A DNA stretch of 64,000 bases from Qipengyuania gelatinilytica. Lineage in GTDB: Bacteria; Pseudomonadota; Alphaproteobacteria; Sphingomonadales; Sphingomonadaceae. Below are positions 17,569 through 28,241 of this stretch, piece after piece. The stretch covers positions 744,001-808,000 of the forward strand of contig NZ_CP081294.1 in assembly GCF_019711315.1 (NCBI RefSeq), in the 5' to 3' direction. The position numbers and the translations under genes were made by a program. How positions within the stretch are numbered: position 1 is the first letter of the stretch; the number at the start of each line of letters is the position of its first letter. The notes beneath the pieces are model-generated. The model did not search any database, was not told the DNA's origin, and worked only from the letters and a program-made list of their open reading frames with translations.

Positions 17569-18567
17569 TCAATCGCTCCGGCTGGCGTCCGCGTGCCCGC
17601 TCTGTTCGAAATACGCGATGGTCTTCGCAAGGCCATCACGCAGTTTCGTGGTCGCTTCCCAGCCGAGCATCTCGCGTGCGAGCATGGTGTCCGGCTTGCG
17701 GCGACGCGGATCGTCCTGCGGCAAGGGCTTGTGCACCAGCTGAGACTTGCCGCCGACGATGTCGAGCACGGTCTCGGCCAGTTCGAGCATCGAATATTCG
17801 CCCTCGTTGCCGATATTCACCGGTCCGGTGGTGTCGGCATCGGTGCCCATCATCCGCACGCAGCCGTCGATCAAATCATCGACATAACAGAAGCTGCGCG
17901 TCTGCTCGCCGTCGCCGAAGATGGTAATGTCCTCGCCGCGCAGCGCCTGCAGGATGAAGTTCGACACCACGCGCCCGTCGTTCGGGTGCATACGCGGGCC
18001 GTAAGTGTTGAAGATGCGCACGACCTTGATCGGCAAATCGTGCTGGCGGCGATAGTCGAAGAACAGCGTCTCCGCGCAGCGCTTGCCCTCGTCGTAGCAG
18101 GACCGCGGGCCGATCGGATTGACGTTGCCCCAGTAATCCTCGGTCTGCGGATGGATTTCCGGATCGCCATAAACCTCGCTGGTCGATGCCTGGAGGATCG
18201 GCACGCGAAGCCGCTTGGCGAGGCCGAGCATGTTGATCGCGCCGATCACGCTGGTCTTGGTCGTCTGGACCGGATCGAACTGGTAGTGGATCGGTGATGC
18301 CGGACAGGCGAAATTGTAGATCTCGTCCACCTCGACCGACAGCGGCATGGTGATGTCGTGGCGCAGCAGCTCGAAACGTTCGTGGCCGAGCAGGTGGGCG
18401 ATATTGGCCCGCGCTCCGGTGAAGAAATTGTCGACGCACAGCACTTCGTGCCCGTCTTCGAGCAGGCGATCGCAGAGGTGCGAGCCGAGGAAACCCGCCC
18501 CGCCCGTTACCAGCACGCGCTTGGTCAGCGAATAGCGCGCCAGAGCGCCCGGTTTCGCGTCACTCAT
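17569..18567 (-). CDS. UDP-glucuronate decarboxylase (UDP-xylose synthase), NAD-dependent
   Basis: An extended short-chain dehydrogenase of 332 residues that makes UDP-xylose from UDP-glucuronate for surface polysaccharide. The Rossmann motif [11 protein letters not shown] lies at about 20-30, [36 protein letters not shown] carries the Ser and the YxxxK catalytic pair (abridged here: STSEVYG and YDEGK), and [14 protein letters not shown] is a family hallmark. The ATG at 18567 overlaps the stop of the glycosyltransferase gene by 4 bases (ATGA), so the two are translationally coupled. A longer frame to 18711 is the tail of that gene in another frame. Confidence 0.93.
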   Translation of the reverse strand: MSDAKPGALARYSLTKRVLVTGGAGFLGSHLCDRLLEDGHEVLCVDNFFTGARANIAHLLGHERFELLRHDITMPLSVEVDEIYNFACPASPIHYQFDPVQTTKTSVIGAINMLGLAKRLRVPILQASTSEVYGDPEIHPQTEDYWGNVNPIGPRSCYDEGKRCAETLFFDYRRQHDLPIKVVRIFNTYGPRMHPNDGRVVSNFILQALRGEDITIFGDGEQTRSFCYVDDLIDGCVRMMGTDADTTGPVNIGNEGEYSMLELAETVLDIVGGKSQLVHKPLPQDDPRRRKPDTMLAREMLGWEATTKLRDGLAKTIAYFEQSGHADASRSD

Positions 18568-19739
18568 GTCTCGGAAATCTCCTGCCAGAATTGCTGTGCG
18601 CGGGTCGCGCCCTCGCTCGCCGGGTCGAACAGCGCCTCGACCGCATCGGCGAAGCGCTCGGTGTCGCCCAGATGCGCGCGCTCGGCCGTCGCGTCCGAAT
18701 AGCGTTGCCACGCCTGCTCGCTCTGCGAAACAGCGAGCATCGAGCGCGCGATGCTTTCAACCGATTGCGGCTCGACCACGTAGCCGGTCACTGCGTTGCG
18801 CACGAGTGCATCGCGGGATCCGACTGCATGACTGACGATCGCGGGCACGCCGAAAGCAGCCGCCTCGTTTACGACCAGACCCCACTGCTCCTCCGTGCTG
18901 ACGAGGCACAGCGCGAGCGAACGCGCGAGACGCTTCGATACTTCCTCGGCGCGCAGGAATCCAGTGAACTCCACCCCTTCGCCTGCCTGTGCCTTGAGAT
19001 CGTCTGCGAGTTCTCCGTCGCCCGCCAGAACGAGGCCATGCGCCGCATAGCCCGCCAGCTCGCGGTAGCGCGCGTATCCGGCAAGCAGCGTCGAAAGGTT
19101 CTTCTTTTCAACGAAGCGCCCGACGAAGAGGAAATCGCGGTCCTCCCAGCGCACGGCCTCTGCCCCACCCTGCTGGCGGATACGATCGAGGCCGACCGTG
19201 TCGTAACCCGGCAGGATCGGCTTGTCCCCGAAGCCGAGAAACTGCAGGTAATCGCGCTGGCGCAACCCGCCGACGATCGCCGCCTTGTAGGGTGAAAGCA
19301 CCCGCGCCTTGGCGGTTTCGCGCGCGAGGTTGCGGGGAAAATCGTCGAACTTGCTCTCGGTCATCATGACAATGCGCTTGCCCGCCGCAGCCATGCGCCA
19401 TGACAGCGCGATCATGTCGCGTTCGGAATAGGGTACGCCGGTGCAGACCATGTCTGCCCCGCGCAGCGCCTTCATCGCAGCGCGATAGCGCGCGAGGTGC
19501 CCGACCTCGTCATAGCTCTTGCCGGGAAACAGCGTGAGATGCCGCGCATGCTCGATGCCCTCGGCCGGCTCCCACGCATAGGTCGCGCTGGTGGTGGCAT
19601 ATTCGACCGCCAGCACCTCGGCCCTGCCCTTCAGGCGCCGCGCGGCTGCTTCGACACGGTCGACATGATAGGCGGCAAACTGGGAAAACAGGATCGCGAC
19701 CTGCGGCAAATTCCCTGACTGACCCGGCTTCTCGCTCAT
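18564..19739 (-). CDS. Glycosyltransferase family 4-like protein
   Basis: A 391-residue GT-B glycosyltransferase. The C-terminal half shows the group 1 signature: [21 protein letters not shown] near 205, [25 protein letters not shown] near 240, and the E-x7-E type motif [21 protein letters not shown] near 290. The N-terminal part ([16 protein letters not shown]) is acceptor-specific and was not recognised. It forms a two-gene operon with UDP-xylose synthase, suggesting transfer of xylose or a related sugar in exopolysaccharide or lipopolysaccharide synthesis (inference). Confidence 0.85.
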   Translation of the reverse strand: MSEKPGQSGNLPQVAILFSQFAAYHVDRVEAAARRLKGRAEVLAVEYATTSATYAWEPAEGIEHARHLTLFPGKSYDEVGHLARYRAAMKALRGADMVCTGVPYSERDMIALSWRMAAAGKRIVMMTESKFDDFPRNLARETAKARVLSPYKAAIVGGLRQRDYLQFLGFGDKPILPGYDTVGLDRIRQQGGAEAVRWEDRDFLFVGRFVEKKNLSTLLAGYARYRELAGYAAHGLVLAGDGELADDLKAQAGEGVEFTGFLRAEEVSKRLARSLALCLVSTEEQWGLVVNEAAAFGVPAIVSHAVGSRDALVRNAVTGYVVEPQSVESIARSMLAVSQSEQAWQRYSDATAERAHLGDTERFADAVEALFDPASEGATRAQQFWQEISET

Positions 19740-19860
19740 TATGAATTCCGCCTAGGACAGCCCTGTGCCAAATGCCAGAGCGACCTTGCCCCGAGGCCCG
19801 CCCGTGACTATCTGGCAGGCCAACTTCCCATTCTCTTGAAGACATCCAAGGATTCGCCCG

Positions 19861-21534
<1,674 letters not shown>

Positions 21535-21542
21535 AGCCTCTA

Positions 21543-21575
21543 CGGGTCGTAAGCGGATTGTCCACTTACGACCCG
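21543..21575. repeat. Perfect 11-bp inverted repeat overlapping repeat copy R4
   Basis: CGGGTCGTAAG at 21543-21553 and CTTACGACCCG at 21565-21575 are exact inverse complements around an 11-nt loop. It starts 8 bp after the ettA stop and could work as a terminator or cruciform. Its right arm is the core of interspersed repeat R4, so the element seems to exist here as two head-to-head partial copies. Confidence 0.85.
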
Positions 21576-21587
21576 ATTGCGGACGTT
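21559..21587. repeat. Interspersed imperfect-palindrome repeat, copy R4 (best match)
   Basis: Forward orientation and the best-preserved copy: TGTCCACTTACGACCCGATT followed by GCGGACGTT, about 26 of 29 consensus positions. It lies 25 bp upstream of the proposed start of the lipoprotein gene at 21613. Confidence 0.75.
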
Positions 21588-21612
21588 CGCTGTGTCCGCC
21601 TATATTACGAGA

Positions 21613-22512
21613 ATGTTGAGACATTCCATTCGACGACTCATTTTCCTTAGCGTGACAGGTGCGATGTTGGCGGCATGCACGTCCGCCCAATTGGATGCCA
21701 GGTCAGCCGAATGCCCGGTAGATGTTGATCTCGCTGCCTTGGTTGCTGCATCGGACCATATTCTAATCGCTCGCATGGACTTCTCACCAACGCTCTTGGT
21801 TGAGGAAGCCAGCAGTGCAAGTCCGCAATACGTCGAATTACCTCTGCTAGTGGAATCATGGATCAAGGGCGGAAATAACGATCACGTTTCACTCCGACAT
21901 TTCCCCTCGGATGCTCCTTACAAGCCGTCGATGGAGTTGATGGCTGATCTTGCGGGAAAGCCAGCAATCCTATTTCTCACCCAAGTCGATGAAGGCCCCA
22001 TCGGTCTGTATTTTGCTGGATATTCGGCTGACGCTTTGCGTTATTCGGATGAAGGTGCAATCGATGCAATTCGATACGAGGTTGCTCGCCAATCCAACAT
22101 TGCCAGTGGTTGGCAAACTGACTCTTCGCTTCCTCACTTTGACGAAGTTTCTGATCTGGTCTCACAACTTGGAGTAGTGAGTGGTGTCCAGCAGCAGCGG
22201 GTCTTCGATTCACTCATAAATCTGGGCGCAGATGCTGTGCCTGCAATGGTGTCGCAAATGGATGACCACCGACCTTTGCTGACACGTTCGATATCGTTGG
22301 AAAATCGTTCACCTGACGCTTTCGAGGCTACGCGGCACTATGGGCCCAACCTAGTAGTGGATGGTCTTGACGCAGTGCTCAATCATATAACTGGATTTGG
22401 AGGGTCTATCGTCAACGGTGGTTCAGAACGAGCGAGAGAAGCCGCGGTCGCTGGATGGAAAGTGTATGCCTCGGACATGGGCTGCAGGGCACCTAAATCC
22501 CAAGAGAAGTGA
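21613..22512 (+). CDS. Hypothetical lipoprotein, low-GC singleton between repeats R4 and R5
   Basis: No family was recognised. The 299-residue product has a signal with lipobox (GAMLAACTS, Cys near 22 from the ATG at 21613). The mature part starts with an AECPVDVDLAALVAASDHILIARM segment, somewhat like secreted proteins of unknown function that carry a conserved Cys followed by a beta strand. Base composition is clearly lower in GC than ettA or the next gene. The start at 21613 is preferred to an in-frame ATG at 21577, which would fall inside repeat R4. Repeat copies lie directly before the start and directly at the stop. Confidence 0.7.
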   Translation: MLRHSIRRLIFLSVTGAMLAACTSAQLDARSAECPVDVDLAALVAASDHILIARMDFSPTLLVEEASSASPQYVELPLLVESWIKGGNNDHVSLRHFPSDAPYKPSMELMADLAGKPAILFLTQVDEGPIGLYFAGYSADALRYSDEGAIDAIRYEVARQSNIASGWQTDSSLPHFDEVSDLVSQLGVVSGVQQQRVFDSLINLGADAVPAMVSQMDDHRPLLTRSISLENRSPDAFEATRHYGPNLVVDGLDAVLNHITGFGGSIVNGGSERAREAAVAGWKVYASDMGCRAPKSQEK

Positions 22513-22540
22513 ACGTCCGCTTCCCCCCACATGCTGCCAT
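22512..22540. repeat. Interspersed imperfect-palindrome repeat, copy R5 (degenerate)
   Basis: Forward orientation, beginning AACGTCCGCTTCC; the right half is degenerate (about 20 of 30 positions with one gap). It begins at the stop codon of the lipoprotein gene, in the same orientation as R4 at the other end. Confidence 0.5.
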
Positions 22541-22634
22541 TCGCGTGCAGGCGGCATCCAACGTAAACTTGGCGCATCTCTGCTCTGAAGAGATAACTAA
22601 GGGATGGCGTGTGTAGGGCTGATTTCAGGCCTCC

Positions 22635-23753
22635 CTACCCCTCTTCCCCCTCCACGGCGTCGGTCTTCTCGTCTTCCCTGAACTCCTCCATCACCTCGTC
22701 CGCGTCCGCTTCGTCTTCGGCGCTGGGGCCTTCGGCGTCTTCGTTGCGGCCGCGTGCGGCTGCGGGGTCTAGGCACAGGCGAGCGATGACCGGGCGATGA
22801 TCTGACCCAATGGGATCGCCCACGCGCATCTCGTCGAGCAGGAATTCCTCGGTCACGAACAGGTGGTCGAGCGGCCAGCCCAGCCACACCATGTTCGCCG
22901 GGAAGGTCGCATAGGTGCCCCTGCCGATACGCGGATCGAGGAAGCTGCCGAGGTCCTTGAACAGGCTCGTCGTGTCGGACCATGCGACATCGTTGAAATC
23001 GCCGATTGCGAGCACCGGAAGCCCCACATCGCGCGAGCGGCGCGCGGCGACGATTATCTCGGCGTCGCGTTCTTCCGTATCCTGCTTGGGCTTGGGCGGG
23101 CGCGGATGCAGGCCGATCATCAGGAAGCTTTGATTGCCAGCGCGCAAGGTCGCGACGACCGAAGGCGTGTCCTTTTGCGCCATGTCCTGGATCGCCGCGT
23201 CGAACATCGGCAGCTTCGACGCGAACAGGATGCCATAGGTGTTATCCAGCGGACGCTGGATCTGGCCCGGGTAATCTTCCAGCACACCGGCCACCGCATC
23301 GGCCCAGGCCTGGTCGGTCTCCGTCAGCAGCACGATATCCGGATCGACACGGCGAATGAGGTCGATCGTGCGCTCGTACTCGCGGTTCTTCTGCAGGACG
23401 TTGAGGGTCAGCAGGGTGAAGCAGGAATTGCCGGAAGCCTGATCGGAGGACACCCGCGCCACCTCTGTCGGGGCAAGCGGAGTGTAGGGCACAATGCGGT
23501 AGACCTGCCAGATGCTCACCGCGGCAAGCACCAAGGGCAGCCAGGGACGCCATGCGCGATCGAAAAACCACAGCGCAATACCCAGCAGGATCATCGCGAT
23601 AAGGATCTGGATGCGCGGGAAATCCCAGATCCTGATCCACCACTGGTTGAGATCGGTGGTACTCATCAGCGATCCGGCGACCAGCATGATCGCGGCTATC
23701 CTCAGCAGCCAGACCCCGGCCACCTTCCAACCTGCGTTGCGCGTTTCGCTCAC
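22635..23753 (-). CDS. Membrane-anchored endonuclease/exonuclease/phosphatase family protein
   Basis: The 372-residue protein has three N-terminal membrane helices (about 10-30, 40-62, 68-85) and a C-terminal EEP (DNase I-like) domain facing the periplasm. Active-site motifs are LLTLNVLQKN near 118, VLLTETDQAW with the metal-binding Glu near 142, AIGDFNDVAWS near 255 and IGSDHRPVIARL near 335. The last 40 residues form an unusually acidic tail (EDAEGPSAEDEADADEVMEE region). The start is GTG 23753 with AGGGGGAAA upstream. The substrate is unknown; relatives act on nucleic acids or phospholipid headgroups. Confidence 0.88.
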   Translation of the reverse strand: MSETRNAGWKVAGVWLLRIAAIMLVAGSLMSTTDLNQWWIRIWDFPRIQILIAMILLGIALWFFDRAWRPWLPLVLAAVSIWQVYRIVPYTPLAPTEVARVSSDQASGNSCFTLLTLNVLQKNREYERTIDLIRRVDPDIVLLTETDQAWADAVAGVLEDYPGQIQRPLDNTYGILFASKLPMFDAAIQDMAQKDTPSVVATLRAGNQSFLMIGLHPRPPKPKQDTEERDAEIIVAARRSRDVGLPVLAIGDFNDVAWSDTTSLFKDLGSFLDPRIGRGTYATFPANMVWLGWPLDHLFVTEEFLLDEMRVGDPIGSDHRPVIARLCLDPAAARGRNEDAEGPSAEDEADADEVMEEFREDEKTDAVEGEEG

Positions 23754-23957
23754 GAATATTTCCCCCTGTTTCGACCGCGTTCTTCACTTGGTCACAGGGG
23801 CACTATCGCCGCAAGCCCCCAAAGTTCCGCGCAAGCGAAGGTCGATTTGACTAGCCCTTCACGAATTGCGAGAGTCGGGTGCAAGGCGTCCGGTACGCGG
23901 GCGCGCTTTCCATGCGGCACCACCAGTGCCGCGAACACGAAATCTCAAAGGATATTC

Positions 23958-24395
23958 ATGACCACTCCCAACAACGGTGACACCGTAACCGTCGACTACG
24001 TCCTCAAGCGGGGTGACGGCCAGGTCGTTGGCAATACCGAAGAGGTCGGACCGCAGGAAATCCAGCTCGGCGGCGGACAGATCTTCCCGCAGATCGAACA
24101 GGCTCTCACCGGCATGAAAGTCGGCGACCAGCAGACGGTCGCAATTCCCAGCGCCGATGCATTCGGACCGCGCCGTGAAGAACTGATCATGGACCTCCCG
24201 CGCGCCAACCTTCCGCCCGAACCCGCCCCGCAGCCGGGCATGGCGCTTCAGGCGCAGGCGCCCGACGGCAATCCGATGACGCTGTTCATCGTCGAAGTCG
24301 GCGAAGAGGCCGTGAAGGTCGACGGGAACCACCCGCTGGCCGGCGAAGACGTGACCTTCGAGCTGACCCTGCGCGATATCAAGCAGGCTGCCTGA
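23958..24395 (+). CDS. FKBP-type peptidyl-prolyl cis-trans isomerase (SlyD-like)
   Basis: A 145-residue isomerase/chaperone. It begins NGDTVTVDYVLKRGDGQVVGNT, has the SlyD-like FPQIEQALTGMKVGDQQTVAIP strand, the inserted-flap region VGPRREELIMDLPR (here AFGPRREELIMDLPR), and closes with NHPLAGEDVTFELTLRDI. It lacks the His-rich metal tail of E. coli SlyD. The ATG at 23958 has AAAGGATATTC upstream; the long open frame before it (from 22863) is the shadow of the EEP gene. Acylphosphatase follows 37 nt later. Confidence 0.93.
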   Translation: MTTPNNGDTVTVDYVLKRGDGQVVGNTEEVGPQEIQLGGGQIFPQIEQALTGMKVGDQQTVAIPSADAFGPRREELIMDLPRANLPPEPAPQPGMALQAQAPDGNPMTLFIVEVGEEAVKVDGNHPLAGEDVTFELTLRDIKQAA

Positions 24396-24432
24396 CAATG
24401 GAGCGGCGGACGGACACCTTCGGGAACCTCCG

Positions 24433-24717
24433 ATGACCGCCCGCCGCATCATCGTCCATGGGAGGGTCCAGGGCGTCTTCTATCGCGACTGGACCGTCGC
24501 CACGGCGCGCTCACTCGGCCTCGCCGGTTGGGTGCGCAACTTGCCTGATGGGACGGTCGAAGCGCACCTTGAAGGCGATCCGGCCGCTGTCGAACGCATG
24601 ATCGAGGAAATGCAGGCAGGGCCGCCGCGTGCGGAACCGACCGGAATCGATGTGCAAATCGTTGATTCCCAGAGCTTGTCCGGTTTCACAAGATGCAACT
24701 GGAAATCCGATAGGTGA
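24433..24717 (+). CDS. acyP: Acylphosphatase
   Basis: A 94-residue cytosolic hydrolase of acyl phosphates such as acetyl or carbamoyl phosphate. The signature RIIVHGRVQGVFYRDWTVATA carries the phosphate loop with catalytic Arg, and GWVRNLPDGTVEAHLEGDPAAVERM carries the catalytic Asn, as in all members. It lies 37 nt after the FKBP gene, probably in the same transcript. Confidence 0.95.
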   Translation: MTARRIIVHGRVQGVFYRDWTVATARSLGLAGWVRNLPDGTVEAHLEGDPAAVERMIEEMQAGPPRAEPTGIDVQIVDSQSLSGFTRCNWKSDR

Positions 24718-24777
24718 GCCGTTAAGCAAGCCCTCATCAGCCTTGGCTAGAGGGACAGCCAAGGGAGGGGACTGACA

Positions 24778-26565
24778 GTGACTTCGAATCACAAGGGTGC
24801 AGGCTATTACGGCTGGCCGATGCTGTACGGCATCGCCTGGCTTGTCTGTGCGCTGGTTGCCCTCAACCTCACCCAGGGCGAAGACGGCATTGCGGCCGTC
24901 TGGCCTTCGAGCGGCATCTTCGTTGCTGCCCTCCTCCATTTCGGTCCTCGCCGCCGCATCATTACCACTGCTTGGATCGCCGCCGCCAGCATGGCCGCGA
25001 ACCTGTGGGCCGGATCGAGCTTCCTCGCCACCACCGGTTACACCATTGCCAACCTGTTGGAAGGTTATCTGGTCTATGCATTGATGGGCGGTAGCTCGGC
25101 TGCGAAGCTCATTCTCTCGCGGCCCTGGAACATGGCCCGCTTTGGCGCCGCCGCGATTCTCGCCGGCTGTTTCAGCGCAATCATGGCAGGCGTCCTTTCG
25201 GGCAACCTCACCTATAGCTTCCTGAGCTCGTGGATGAGCACCGTCACACTCGGCATGCTGATCATGACGCCGATCATCCTGTTCATCGCACAGGACCCGC
25301 AGGACCGCAGGAATTTGCTGTCGCTGCGCTCGCTCTGGACCGCGCTTGTCGTAGCAATCCTGAGCGTCGCAGCATTCGGCCAGGCCGATATACCGCTGCT
25401 CTTCCTGCCGGTGATGGCCATGGCGATCGCCACCGCAACGCTCGGCCTCAGCGGGGCTGCGGCAGCGCTCGTCATCATCGCGACGACCGGCTCGGTCCTG
25501 TCCATTTTCAATACCGGCCCTGTCACGCTGTTCTTCGACACGACCGAGAAGCAGGTCTTCTTCTTCCAGCTCTATCTCGTCGCGCTGCTCGTTTCCTCGA
25601 TGCCGGTCGCCTTCCTGCTTGCCCAGCGCGGCCGCGCCCTTGCAGAGATCGCGGAGAACGCGAGGCTGCTTGAATCTGCCGAACGCGCGGCCAAGGTCGG
25701 CCACTGGCGCTTCAGCCCGGTCGACAATTCGGCCCGCTGGTCACGCGAGGCGTTGCGGATCTGCGGTTTCGATGCGGATAGCCAGCCGAGCCTCGAAGAC
25801 TGGTTCGACCTTCACCACGAAGACGATCGCGAGCGCGTGCGCTCGTTCATCGTCGAAGCGACCAGCCATGCCCTTCCCTTCGCCTTCGAAGCGCGGATCC
25901 GGCGCGGCAATAGCGAGATCGTCCATATCGATTGCCGCGGCGAGGCCGAGGCCGACCGAAAGGGCCGTGTGACCGCACTGTTCGGCACGATGCTCGATGT
26001 AACCGAGCGTGCCGAAACCATGCGCCAGCTCGAAGCCGCCCGTGCCAGGGCAGAACGCGAAGCTGCTGAAGTCCGCATGCTTGCCGCCACCGACCCACTG
26101 ACCGGCATGCCCAATCGCCGCTGCATCCTCGCAAATCTTGCCGAGGCGATGGACGCCTCCGAATTGACGGGCGACCCGCTGTCCGTCGCCATGATCGACA
26201 TCGACTACTTCAAGCGCATCAACGACGAATTCGGCCACGGCGTGGGTGACCGTGTCATTAAGGCTATTGCCGACATCCTGTGCGACGAGGCGATTGGCGA
26301 TGATTCAGTCGGCCGTATCGGGGGCGAGGAGTTCCTCTTCGTCTTCCCCAGCCGCAGCGCGGAAGAGCTCGACGCGCGGTGCATCGCAATCAATGATCGC
26401 CTTGGCTCGACCCAGTGGGAACAGCCGATCAATATCACGCTGAGTATCGGCATTGCCGAACTCAAGCCCGGCTGGGACGAACGCGACCTGCTGCGTGCAG
26501 CCGACCAAGCGCTGTACGATGCGAAACATGCCGGCCGGAACCGGCACTCGGTTCACACGGCCTGA
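24778..26565 (+). CDS. MASE1-PAS-GGDEF diguanylate cyclase
   Basis: The 595-residue membrane sensor has an eight-helix MASE1 domain (about 10-290; starts GWPMLYGIAWLVCALVALNL), a PAS domain (about 300-405, GHWRFSPVDNSARWSREAL) and a C-terminal GGDEF domain (about 430-592) with RIGGEEFLFVF. It produces cyclic di-GMP in response to an unknown signal. The start is GTG 24778, with GGGAGGGGACTGACA upstream. It is monocistronic and unrelated in sensor type to the cyclase at 14836-16041. Confidence 0.92.
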   Translation: MTSNHKGAGYYGWPMLYGIAWLVCALVALNLTQGEDGIAAVWPSSGIFVAALLHFGPRRRIITTAWIAAASMAANLWAGSSFLATTGYTIANLLEGYLVYALMGGSSAAKLILSRPWNMARFGAAAILAGCFSAIMAGVLSGNLTYSFLSSWMSTVTLGMLIMTPIILFIAQDPQDRRNLLSLRSLWTALVVAILSVAAFGQADIPLLFLPVMAMAIATATLGLSGAAAALVIIATTGSVLSIFNTGPVTLFFDTTEKQVFFFQLYLVALLVSSMPVAFLLAQRGRALAEIAENARLLESAERAAKVGHWRFSPVDNSARWSREALRICGFDADSQPSLEDWFDLHHEDDRERVRSFIVEATSHALPFAFEARIRRGNSEIVHIDCRGEAEADRKGRVTALFGTMLDVTERAETMRQLEAARARAEREAAEVRMLAATDPLTGMPNRRCILANLAEAMDASELTGDPLSVAMIDIDYFKRINDEFGHGVGDRVIKAIADILCDEAIGDDSVGRIGGEEFLFVFPSRSAEELDARCIAINDRLGSTQWEQPINITLSIGIAELKPGWDERDLLRAADQALYDAKHAGRNRHSVHTA

Positions 26566-27411
26566 TCAGGCGGCGCTTGCGGTTGCCGTGGCAGGCGGCG
26601 CAATCGAGGAACGCTCCACAATCGTATAGGGCACATCGGCATGAGCAACGCTCTTGCCGGCTCCCTTCATGCAATCCGCCAGCAGGGTGCAGGCTGTAGC
26701 GCCCATTTCCTCTAGCGGCTGGCGCACGGTGGTCAGCGGCGGGTTGAGGGTCTTCGCAACGGGATCGTCGTCGAAGCCAACGATCGAGACCTGTCCCGGC
26801 AAGCTATAGCCTGCAGCCCTAGCCGCCTGGACGAAGCCCGCCGCCATGCCGTCATTGCTCGAGAAGATTGCGGTCGGCCTTCCAGCCAACAGCTTGGAGG
26901 CGAGCTGCTTGCCGCTCTCGGGCGTGAAATCGCCCTCGACGATCAATGCGGGGTCGGCCCTGCCACCCTTGGTCCCCATGGCCGCAGTAAAGCCGTTGTA
27001 GCGCCGCATGCTGGCGAGGTGCGAACGGGGTCCGCGAATGATCGCGATACGGCGATGGCCGGCCTCGAGCAGCAACCCCGTAATCTCGCGCGACGCCTCG
27101 TATTCGTCCATGGACACCGTGATACCCCGCCCCGGATCGAGCATCGACGCGATGCGTGCAAAGGGGATACCTCTTTTTTCGAGCTGGAGGAGGACATGGC
27201 GGTCATCGCACAATGGCGCGGTCAGGATGACACCGCCAAGGCCGGGAGAATCGAGCAGGCTCTCGACGCTCCTGTCCGTCCCGTGGATGTTTTCAGCCTC
27301 GATCGTAACTCCGCAAGCACTTGCTTTGCGCGTGGCACCGGATTGCAGCCGCGTGACGTAGTCGCGGTTCATGTTATCGAAAAGCATCAGGATGCGGGTA
27401 CTGGACGTCAT
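26566..27411 (-). CDS. LacI-family ligand-binding domain protein lacking the DNA-binding domain
   Basis: The 281 residues are the effector-binding half of a LacI/GalR repressor. They begin at the first strand (RILMLFDNMNRDYVTRLQSGA) and contain LGGVILTAPLCDDRHVLLQLEKRGIPFARI, MDEYEASREITGLLLEAGHRRIAIIRGP, and a C-terminal VSIVGFDDDPVAKTLNPPLTTVRQP. The 60-residue N-terminal helix-turn-helix of LacI proteins is missing. Upstream in frame only about 17 codons precede a TAA, with no HTH-like sequence. There is no signal peptide, so it is not a periplasmic binding protein. The rest of the fold looks intact. It may be a degraded regulator or a cytosolic ligand-binding partner. Confidence 0.85.
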   Translation of the reverse strand: MTSSTRILMLFDNMNRDYVTRLQSGATRKASACGVTIEAENIHGTDRSVESLLDSPGLGGVILTAPLCDDRHVLLQLEKRGIPFARIASMLDPGRGITVSMDEYEASREITGLLLEAGHRRIAIIRGPRSHLASMRRYNGFTAAMGTKGGRADPALIVEGDFTPESGKQLASKLLAGRPTAIFSSNDGMAAGFVQAARAAGYSLPGQVSIVGFDDDPVAKTLNPPLTTVRQPLEEMGATACTLLADCMKGAGKSVAHADVPYTIVERSSIAPPATATASAA

Positions 27412-27494
27412 CGAGCCGGCTAGCCTCTGTAATCTAACGGATTCCGCCGATACTCGCTCTTAAACATGACCAGCCCGACAATCGGGATGGTTTA

Positions 27495-28064
27495 TCAGGG
27501 AGTAACCCATTTCGCCTTGTCCCGCTGCAGGATCGCACGACGATGTCCGCCGGAAGACAAGTAATACCAGTCGATCGTGGCGATCTCGACGATAAGCGCG
27601 CCGAAATTCTGGCGAGCGGGGACCAGCTCTTCCTCGGTAGGGCGCGCGCCCTCGATCCAGGCTGGAAGCCCGCTCGACGGCTCATCGCGATCTTCGCCCG
27701 GAGGCGCACCGAGATAACACCGGCGGGCAAAGGCATCGCTCTCTTCCCAGAATTCCTGCACCCGCGGACTCTGCGAATCGATCCTGCCATTTCCCCGGCA
27801 ACGGATCTGCACCTTTGCTTCGGGATCGTAGAACAATACGCCAAGCGGCGCGCCGTCGCCGATGACGCTCGCCTTGGGAGACCGCACGTCAGTGTGGAAC
27901 CGCAATGTCCAGCCGTCGGGGTCGAAATCGCGCAGGACCATGATGCGTGCATCCGCATCGGCGGTCGCCACCACGGGGGTGTGCATCGGCGACTTGCGAC
28001 CGGTTGCAGCTTCCGTCAGCCGTGCAATAACGTCCTTCCGGACAGCGGGGAGATTATCGATCAT
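27495..28064 (-). CDS. Pyridoxamine 5'-phosphate oxidase-like FMN-binding protein
   Basis: A split-barrel flavoprotein fold of about 189 residues. Visible blocks are SPMHTPVVATADADARIMVLR near the start, FHTDVRSPKASVIGDGAPLGVLFYDPEAKVQIRCRG in the middle, and WYYLSSGGHRRAILQRD at the end. It resembles PdxH but is shorter and differs at the C-terminus, so it is called PNPOx-like rather than PdxH. The start is taken at ATG 28064; GTG 28091 is an in-frame alternative giving 198 residues, and neither has a clear ribosome site. Confidence 0.85.
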   Translation of the reverse strand: MIDNLPAVRKDVIARLTEAATGRKSPMHTPVVATADADARIMVLRDFDPDGWTLRFHTDVRSPKASVIGDGAPLGVLFYDPEAKVQIRCRGNGRIDSQSPRVQEFWEESDAFARRCYLGAPPGEDRDEPSSGLPAWIEGARPTEEELVPARQNFGALIVEIATIDWYYLSSGGHRRAILQRDKAKWVTP

Positions 28065-28241
28065 CGCAAGAGCCAACGCATGAGTTGGCACTGGGTTGCG
28101 TTAATTTTCAACGGTACGAACATGAACGAGAGGTCGACAATCCGGTTCAGATACAAGTCAGGCCGATGTGATACAAAGCAATACATCGAACATGAGCCGC
28201 AGGTGTGGAGCGGCTTGAAGAAGAAGAAAAGGACACGCTCC

